Shown here one piece after another: positions 55,643 to 64,000 of a stretch of 64,000 nt of DNA. Source of the stretch: Galeopsis tetrahit (Eukaryota > Streptophyta > Magnoliopsida > Lamiales > Lamiaceae); assembly GCA_963675135.1 (NCBI GenBank), contig OY776120.1, forward strand, positions 13,358,001 to 13,422,000, written 5' to 3'. Position 1 is the first letter of the stretch. Every line of letters begins with the position of its first letter. The notes below the pieces were generated by a model that saw only the letters and a list, made by a program, of their open reading frames with translations, made no database searches and was not told the DNA's origin. The position numbers were made by a program, and so were the translations under genes.

Positions 55643-56639
55643 CCCACCCCCACCTAGTAGTATATTTTGTATAAGTATGCAACTTTTATTATGTTTCTCT
55701 AGTGGAAATTAGGACAAGAGAGTCAAAATCTCCTCACTTTCTTGTACATTTATGTAATTAAGCCTGCCTATACGAGGCCGAGTTTGTAATTTACAGCTTT
55801 ATTCTAGTAAATATTGTTCTCTACTTCCATTGCCTTTTTTTTTTAATTTAAGAGGCTTGTTGTAATGCCATTTTCTCCTAAAATATATTTATTTGCACTT
55901 TGTTGGTTCTCTGTAATTTATTTAAAAGGTGAACAATATTAATATTTAAAAAAGAATATTTGAAAGAAAAAATTAAGTCAAAATTAGCATAACTGAAATA
56001 TTTGGAGAGACTAGCCAACACTCATGAGACTGATATCTGATTTGTTGTCCTTTTCGGTTAAAATGTGATTAATTAATTATACAAGTGGATTTGTAAAGTG
56101 ATTCTTTCTAATTTAATTAACAAACCTCAAAGAATTACTTTCGTAAAGTCCTAGAATTTTAGTTTGGGATCTGTGACGTGGCCTAGCATCTTCGTAGCGT
56201 TCCACCAATTATTGTTTACTTTGAATCGTATCAAATCCAATTATCTAAATTAAATAATACTAATCTCTCCATTGTATATTAGGTTATTGATTCGTTAATT
56301 ATAACTAACTCACACTTTAACACATATTTTATTTATAAAAAATGTTACTATTATTTTATTATTTATAATTAATATTTTAAATTCTTTAATATTAATAAAC
56401 ATTTCACTCATTCAAAATAAATAAGTATACAAGTATAAGGCAAATATAATATGCTTCATAAAATATACGATTTAATAATTATTTTGAATGATACTTTGGA
56501 ACAATATTTCACTAAATTCCACTCTATGATTAATTATAAAAATAAATGAATTTTAAGTGATTTAATATATCTTGAATTGTTCTCCCAGCAATTAGCAAGC
56601 ACAGTCCATATGTATATACATAATTACGTTTTTTAAAAT
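55643..56639. other. TPP 3' region and AT-rich spacer
   Basis: The first 180 bp carry T-rich sequence and TTTGTAATTT at 55783-55792, a possible poly(A) region; no AATAAA was found. Beyond that nothing recognised. Confidence 0.5.
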
Positions 56640-56800
56640 CGCAAGATGGCATCTGCTCGCTTTAAAGCGACAAGTATGAGCAGCAGGTTAATTGGTCCTG
56701 CAGAGTCCCCTGACAATAAGTCATAGTAGTAGAATAGGCATGGTCAACGCCGGCATCCCTGCTGCTGCATCTTGATAAGGTCTGCATGGAGTAATAAATA
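56640..56800. ncRNA. Possible hairpin RNA locus (weak)
   Basis: An isolated stretch of mixed composition in AT-rich surroundings. AGCAGCAGG at 56680-56688 pairs with CCTGCTGCT at 56757-56765, giving a possible stem with a 68-base loop. The minus strand has no convincing protein. It does not match a microRNA family I know. Low confidence. Confidence 0.2.
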
Positions 56801-58263
56801 TATACTCTGCATATGCCCAAATTCTTAAATTTAATTTCATATGACAAAATTGTCCTTTTTTTTAACTATGCATTACAACATTTTTAATTTGCACATACAC
56901 ATATATATAGGAGTATGAAGGTACACACAATTAGTCTTTGTGTTAATAATATATTGGCAGACTATTTTGTCCATATGCAATGCTCTAACTTTAAACGGAA
57001 TACCGCACGTCTACGGTGAGATTTGTCCATCAAAATAGTTGATTTTAAAATTGAATACCATGAAATTTGAAAAAAATATTGACAAAAAATCTATGCACAC
57101 TGCAATTTTAACTAAATCTCGTTCAAACTTTTAAGTTAAAAACAAAACCAAACTAAATCTAGTTCAAAGTTTGACTGAGTATATAATTAGAAATATTACA
57201 GTGTAAGAAAACTTACCTTTAATAACGTCATATAGTTTTTTTAACTAAAACTTTTAATAACATTAGTTGACTTTTAATAATAAATCATGTCATTTTTTTT
57301 TTATTGTTAATGACTTTTAACTAGAAAAGTTATAATAATAGAATTTATCATTGGAAATTAATATATTTTCTTGTAATGTTAATTCATTTGAAGAAAAACA
57401 TTTATTTGTAGGTTAAACATAATTTATAGTATTTTTTTAAAAATATACTACAACTTTTTTTTTTTTTTGGCACAGTAAAAGAATTTTTGTAATATATACT
57501 CCGTATTTGAGTACTAAGGGGTACTCAACCCGTACAAATTTACACTGTGAAGCACCATACTCTCACTATGGGTTCATAACAGAACAATTTATAAGACACA
57601 ACTATCTTAGACAGAGATTTGGATTGTATATACAACTAATATGTTTTTCATGAAAAAAATGAAAAAAACGTTTGGTTGAAGTGTTCTAATACATATTTCA
57701 TATGCACAAGTTTGTATGAATTTATAGCTTTTGTTTAACCTCTTTATTAGAATTTTACCTCTACTCCACATTTAAAAAAATAAGAATTTGAGCTTTTGAA
57801 AGGGGGATGGATATCCTTGAGAATATAGTTTCGTGGACGTCAAATGGATCTATTACACACAATAATTTTTTAATCTTCACACACATATATGCATGTGTAC
57901 ATATAATATGCCTCTCGAACAAACAATTAATAATGCTGATTAATGTTCGTAATATATATCACCAGTAAAACTCATACAAACTATGTGATTTTTTTTTCAT
58001 ACTCTACAAAATAAAAAAAATACTAGTCTCTAATTTGTCCCATATATTTTTATGTATAGTTTGGAGAAATATGAAATGGACCCATTTGGTTTTTATCGTT
58101 ATATATAATAACTGCGTCCCATGCTGAGTCAAAAAGGATGTGTTATGAGTCTTAAGTCCATTAAATTCAATTCCTCAAAAGATGGTTTCACCCATTAAAG
58201 ACCTTTCCTTCCTTTTCATACTCCATTTGTTTTCTACTATTAAAACTAAACCATCTTTTAAAA

Positions 58264-58310
<47 letters not shown>

Positions 58311-61300
58311 TCTGTAATCTTTTACCATTTGTGTTAATTAATTTGATTCTCATATTCTAACGTGGTTGTTTATATTTATTAATTTAATATCAATATCCTT
58401 TTATGGAAATTTTTTAATTGCATTAATTTTCATTATGTTTATAATATTGTTACATGTGCAAATATATTTTGTATCAATGTAATTAAAAAAGAACACATGT
58501 CAGATTTAATTTTACTTTGGATATTCGTACGTATCTATCCAATTGTTTGTTAATTACTCAATCCATTCTACAATAAATGATGGTGAAATTAGTATATATA
58601 CTAATGAGATTTTCTAACTGTATTTCATAATTTATCATAAAGGTAAGTTATACTAAGTCAGTACTAAAACATTATTTATTGTTGTAAGAAGGGAGTAATT
58701 TAGAGAAAGAACTAAAGACGAATCGAAAATTTCTTAATTAGAATAATTACTTGTATATATCGAGATTACTAATAATGCAAAACCTATGGATACACCCTAG
58801 CTACAAGCATTAATATTAAGTTATTAATTAATTGGAGTTAGCTTTAATTAGCTAGGAATATTATAGTAATTCCAATTAGCTGTCCCCTTTTACACATACG
58901 CTAATTATGCTGCACCCTCTTCCGAGAACAATAATATGGTTGTAATATTTAATTTAAACATATGACATCGGAATCATTTCACAACGAGCAAATCACGGTG
59001 GTGTTCATCAATAAACTACTCCAGTATATACAGTATGAAAATGAAATTAAAGTGGAGGGAGGGTTTGGATGAAGAGAATATTTTATGAACAGTTATATTT
59101 AAAAAAACTAGAGAAAATCAAAGTTATATACTCAGTTATTTTTTTTTGGGTGGGGGGTGGGTGGGTGTGAATAAAGTGTGCCCCCCTAATATTCATATAC
59201 TATAATTTCTTATGTTTTTATAAAGCTTCCAAACGACTCCAGTATTCACTATTGTTATATTGTAGTTAAGAATTAGTTTATAAATATATTTTTAATTAAA
59301 AAAAAGGTTAATGCCAATTTATACTATTAAAAATATATTTCATTAAACCAATCACCATTTATATATGGTACTCCCTACTCCCTAGATACCTTTCGCTTTA
59401 ATTGTTTTTCTAATGGAGAAATTTTATTTTAAAATAATTAGTATCATTTTGCACTACTGACCCAATATTTAAATATAATAGTAATACATTAATTAACTAA
59501 GAATATAAAACTGTAGTAAGGTCACATTATAGATATAATAATCCGGGTAAAAATGTCATTAATTAAAAATAAAGTAATGATTGTCATTTTTATTTAAAAA
59601 AAAAAAGTAATGATATTTAGTGTTGTTCTTGATCACCACAATCATTTTCATTAATTTGAATTTAATTTAGAAAAAATCCCATGTTATAACTTTTCTTTCA
59701 TTTATTAGGTTTTGAAAGGGAAGCCCAACCATGCACGAGCAAGGCAAAAATGGTTGAGTGAGGCGCTGGAATCCACTAAAAATTTGGAAAATTGAAATTG
59801 TGTTTTTGTTGATGTTATGGATATTTGGAAATGTCACAATAACATTTTAATTAATTAATTATTTGACAACATATCAAGGCCTCCTTTGGACGTGGAAAGA
59901 TAACCCTCATCATTTATAGTCTCAACTACATTAATAAAACACCTAAGTCCCTTTATGCTTCAATTATTGGTAGGAAACTAGCTAGGTAAAAAGGGTTTCA
60001 ACTCTCCACAAAATCCTTCTACTTTTTTACTATTTTAATTTAAATAGTACATATATCTTTATTTGACAATACAAATTAATTTAAAATTCCTCATTTTGGT
60101 CATGTATTCAATCATCGACACATGCACGAATACATATATAGTACTTATATATGCATGTAGGCACATATATATAGTTAACGCACGAAAACGTATACACAAT
60201 ATTTTACAAATATAATATAGCCAATTAAAGTAAATTGAGGTAAAAATTAGTGAGTCAAACTTAATTAAAACATATATTTTTACTCTTTACAATACTAAAA
60301 TACACTACTGTAAGGTCAAAATTAAAGATACAGGAATGACAATAATACAAATTTATCTTTTTGGTCAAATTCGTAGATTAGAAACTTACAAGAGCACAAA
60401 TTGTCATTATTGTAGCATATTTTCGATATTGTAGTAAGATATTTTATAGCTTTTAATAATAGCAGAATATTTTTTACTTGACGACCCCTGAATTCACCCA
60501 AAAAACTAAGTGTGTCTTATTGTCTTTGTAGTATATTTTAGCAATATTGTAGTAAAATACATGCTTACAACCCTTGAAACTGTGTTAATTAATGGGGGTA
60601 CGTATATATCAAAGATAATTTAAAAATTAACTAGTAGTAGCTAGATTGACTTGTCACTAGTATGTATTGATGGAGTATTTTACACTAGTATTTTAATTAA
60701 TCTAATTCGCATTCCCTATCTACTTTTCACCTACTTCACAATTGCCATATTGAAATGATTCTATTTAACTGCAGGGTGGCCTGTTTATTGGCGAAATAGG
60801 ATTTAAAAGTTTGATTCATATATATATATATATTCTATGCATGGTACGTATAATATTGTTAGCACAATATTCTTTCATTATCTTCCGCAAACTCATTTCC
60901 ATCTCAAGAACATAATGGGACAAAACTTCAATCTCTCGTCGTCGTCGTCCTCCTCCTCCTCCACTAATTGTAATTCTATGTTTAATTCGGTATTAACATC
61001 ACTAAATTGACGAAATTTTATGAATTGTATTCAATTCACTCCACTGCAGTCGCAACCTTATGTTGAATTAATTTGCCCCTATTAAATTTTATGCTGGCCG
61101 GTCAATGTTTGTGAATTTTATTCTCGATCGTGAGTGTGAATGGAATTTGGTGTCATGTTGTACGTGGTGTTGAAATTGTTGTGGTTACTCAATTTTTAAC
61201 CTAAGGGCAAAAATGTATTTTCATTGTGTATCTATATTACCAATTATCTCACCCTACAAACCAACATACAAATTATCTTCAAATACAGTATTACATATTT

Positions 61301-62106
61301 TACTACATCCTACCAAATTAAACCTTCATAATAAAATTATAATTATCTATATACTGTAATACTATTATTTTGCAAATTTGGAAGTACAATTTCTAAATAT
61401 ATATACATACAAGATCACGTGATCACTCTTGTAAAATTGAAAGTTTAGTTCAAAATAAAATGGAAAGCATATATAGAGCTCATGTAGCTAGTATAGTTAT
61501 AAGATCTAATTAAAAAGAAAAAATAAAATACACATTTCAATTAATTAAAAATAAAAAAGTTGTTTTCAAGTAATATTCATTTGTAATTAATATATAGTGT
61601 TGTGTTGAATAGACTGCAGAATTAATTAAATTAGAAATTGAAAGTAATACTAATATTATTGCGTCAATTCAATTCAAGAATTTCACGAGGGGTCACATGG
61701 AGTAGCATGTGAGGCATAGGTCATTTAAATGCAGAATATAGGAATAGGAATAGGATCGTGTATGTGGTTTAGAATCATTGGATGGATGCATTCTGACAGT
61801 GTTTGAAAAATATATAAAGGCTGAATAATTGGTCATCGACATACACAATTAAATGCATAACGTACTCATCGATTGCCCATATAAAATAATCCTCCCTCCT
61901 TAAAAAAAATGTCAAATATATCACTCTGTTAGTGTGTTATGATGTCTATTTATACATAAAAAAAATAAAAAATTGAGTAAATAAATAGTGATGGAAAATT
62001 GGAGGGTGGAGAAAAAGTAGTTTGAATATTTAAAATTTAACGGAGAAAGTTAATCGTAATTTTTTATACTCAAGTCTGGGCTTTTTTAAGTTGGCGAGGG
62101 GGAACA
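56801..62106. other. AT-rich intergenic DNA
   Basis: No gene recognised. 58271-58308 is a (TA)n run. 60914-60999 holds a 30-codon frame with (TCG)n/(TCC)n giving a Ser run (MGQNFNLSSS...), which I regard as a trinucleotide repeat. 60400-60560 has GTAGTAA-type words like 50280-50650. Confidence 0.55.
58271..58308. repeat. (TA)n microsatellite
   Basis: About 19 TA units following an A-run. Confidence 0.95.
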
Positions 62107-62114
62107 CACTTAAA

Positions 62115-62940
62115 TAGGGGCGGAACTAGCAAGAGTGTGGGGTGGCCCTGGCCCCCCTCAAATTTTTGTTATTTTATTACTATTAGTATGTATTATATAT
62201 ACGCAAATTCAAATTAAGAAATTTTCATGCGTTAATTTATCATTCTACAATCCAGCCTAATTGCTCAAAAGGCCAAAAACCCAATAACGTTTCTTTTCTT
62301 CTCACTTTCTATAACAAAGTAGTGAAAGTAGATTTAATTATTTAAATATATGTTTTTTTAATAGCACAAATAATTAAATTTAATAAACATAAAGAGTTAG
62401 ATTATTATTTTTAATGGATTTAATCTATTCACTGAATCACTGAATCGTAGATGATTTTTGCAATGTGCGAGTGGGGCATTTTAAATGTTAATATATTAAT
62501 GACATATGCTAACTTTCATATAGGGTGAATACACATATATATTAAAAAAGTATAATAATGAGTAAGTTTTACTGAAGGGTAATTTTATAATTTTTTATCT
62601 ATAAAGTTAAAAAAACAAAATAAGTTAATGTGTGTGTATATATAGATCAGTAAGTCTAAAAGTAGTGAAATATTGTGTAAAATTAAGAATATTATGAAGG
62701 TGAAGTTTGTAAAGGATTTTCAATTTTAAGATTGTAAAAGTTATTATAAAATGTTGTGAAAAAAAAATGTGTGAAAATTATTATTGGACGAAGAAATATG
62801 TGTTTATTTTGAGATATTTAACAATAAACGTTATATATTTAATACAAAAATATATTATCTAAAAATTATGTTATACATATATTAGTATTTAAATTGTTTC
62901 TATCGGCCCCCCTCGAGTTAAAATCTTGGGTCCGCCCCTG
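62115..62940. mobile_element. hAT-like non-autonomous element (826 bp)
   Basis: The left end TAGGGGCGGA and the inverted right end CAGGGGCGGA match, followed inside by a shared run (TGGCCCCCCTCAAATTTT left; CGGCCCCCCTCGAGTT right, in the same strand sense). The 8-bp flanks CACTTAAA (62107-62114) and CACTTAAT (62941-62948) differ by one base, as expected for the hAT superfamily. It has no coding frame. Confidence 0.75.
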
Positions 62941-62948
62941 CACTTAAT

Positions 62949-64000
62949 GAATGGTTTAGGGAACCAATTGTGTATAAAGCTAGACTTAATCGTTATTTTC
63001 TAGCTATCTCAACACTGTACTCTCTTTATTCTTTATGCACTGATGTAACTTATTGAGAAGAGTATCCCTATTACTCTATTAATAAAATTTTGCCTGTTTC
63101 CAAAAAATAAATAAACGAGTTAATTTTAAAAATCAATTTAAATATCTTTATAAATCTATTTCACCTTAAATTTCAAATTTAAAAGTAATATAATTATATT
63201 AATATTGTGATTTTATGGTTTGTTTGTTTTGTTATATTTTTAACGAGATTTAGGATTTATTGATTGTATTTTATGATGAATAACATAATTATATGTATAA
63301 TTATATAATATATTCATATAAATAAACTTAATCAAGTAGATTTGTCGAAAAAAGGACTTTTAAAAAAATTGCGCTCGATTTGTTTATTAAAAAGGCTGAG
63401 GTGAGCCGAGTTTTGGTAGACCGAATCGTAGGACCTTGTTGACGTAGTAATTGAGAATTAGAATTATGTAATGTAATTAAAGTTAATTATGAGGAAAAAA
63501 AAAAAAACTCCCTACATCAATATTTATGCTGGGACTTTTGATCAATCGAAATCTCCACTATCTATTAGAAATTTAGAATATAGCGGCGCTCTTGAGTTGA
63601 AAAGATGTTAAACTAATTGGTTAGTACTGTTCATATTAATAAGATGCATTATTTACCTGGTGTTCATTTAAATTAAATGTTCTATTTTATTTTTTACCTT
63701 TACTAATTTCATGGTGGATGGCCCCAAAAAGATCCCTGTGTGGCTGTGTGTAATAGCGTTGTTTTAATGAATAATAATATCCTATCGTATCTAATGGTAT
63801 TAAAATATCTCAATTAAAGTTCTATACATTATACATATACATCATTAATAGTTATAATTAGAGATGCAAGGAATAATATTATTAACCTATATAAGATTTT
63901 ACATTTATGCAATTGATTAAAAATAAAATTCTAATGAAAATTTGTCTTTCTTTGCAAATTAAGTTTTGTATTATACCTAGCCATTTTGTAAGTTGCAGTT
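62949..64000. other. AT-rich intergenic DNA
   Basis: No gene, RNA or repeat recognised to the window edge. Confidence 0.5.

Noticed and set aside
56762..56790. A microRNA of the miR172 type
   Set aside because: CATCTTGAT and TGCAT occur in the right order, but the middle differs and the length is off by one. There is no matching star strand.
60914..61009. Short poly-Ser protein
   Set aside because: A trinucleotide microsatellite gives the Ser run; nothing around it looks like a gene.

Overview
The window looks like AT-rich nuclear DNA of a flowering plant, probably a eudicot. The signs are plant-type Ty1/copia retrotransposons, CACTA, MULE, Stowaway, Tourist and hAT elements, tRNA-derived SINEs, a plant LINE tail, and one host gene with short GT-AG introns. 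I cannot name the species. I see only one host protein gene: a complete ten-exon trehalose-6-phosphate phosphatase (TPP) at 53674-55642 on the + strand. Almost everything else is transposable-element sequence, much of it nested so that the order of insertion can be read from target-site duplications (TSDs).

Layout. 1-7595: copia element B (minus strand, runs off the left edge), split inside its gag by copia element A (1377-6911, TSD CCATT). 7596-11320: AT-rich spacer with small MITEs and a 197-bp CACTA-type element. 11330-13546: a Mutator-like element (MULE) with 9-bp TSD and ~330-bp inverted repeats, holding a transposase zinc-knuckle remnant and a solo LTR. 13684-15041: a Stowaway MITE split by a 1.1-kb MULE-like insertion. 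15116-15445: a SINE and an unexplained GC-rich segment. 15731-19013: a solo LTR (Y1) with another solo LTR (X) inserted 6 bp before its end.

19481-38659: the deepest stack. A Tourist-like MITE holds two related MITEs; the second holds E, an 18.4-kb interval that is a SIRE/Maximus-like copia element with an env-like third coding region; E in turn is split by D, another SIRE-like element in the opposite orientation that keeps an intact 1093-codon pol frame. 39264-48452: copia element C (relative of A), itself hit by a CACTA-like element (with a Stowaway inside) and by a second Y-family solo LTR. 48686-48933: a 5'-truncated LINE. 49036-53370: AT-rich spacer with MITEs and a second SINE copy. 53374-55642: TPP promoter, leader and gene. 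55643-64000: AT-rich intergenic DNA with an 826-bp hAT-like element.

Function. The TPP product would dephosphorylate trehalose 6-phosphate to trehalose in the sugar-signalling pathway. The retroelements are mostly decayed: stops that look like C-to-T changes, frameshifts and deletions. D is the best preserved. A, B and C have a primer-binding site that looks complementary to tRNA-Lys, while D and E use the usual initiator-Met type. I found no single wholly new system. The strongest leads are the env-like region of E with its repeated purine tracts and duplicated spacer, the frame-conserved region in LTR family Y, and a possible hairpin RNA near 56.7 kb.
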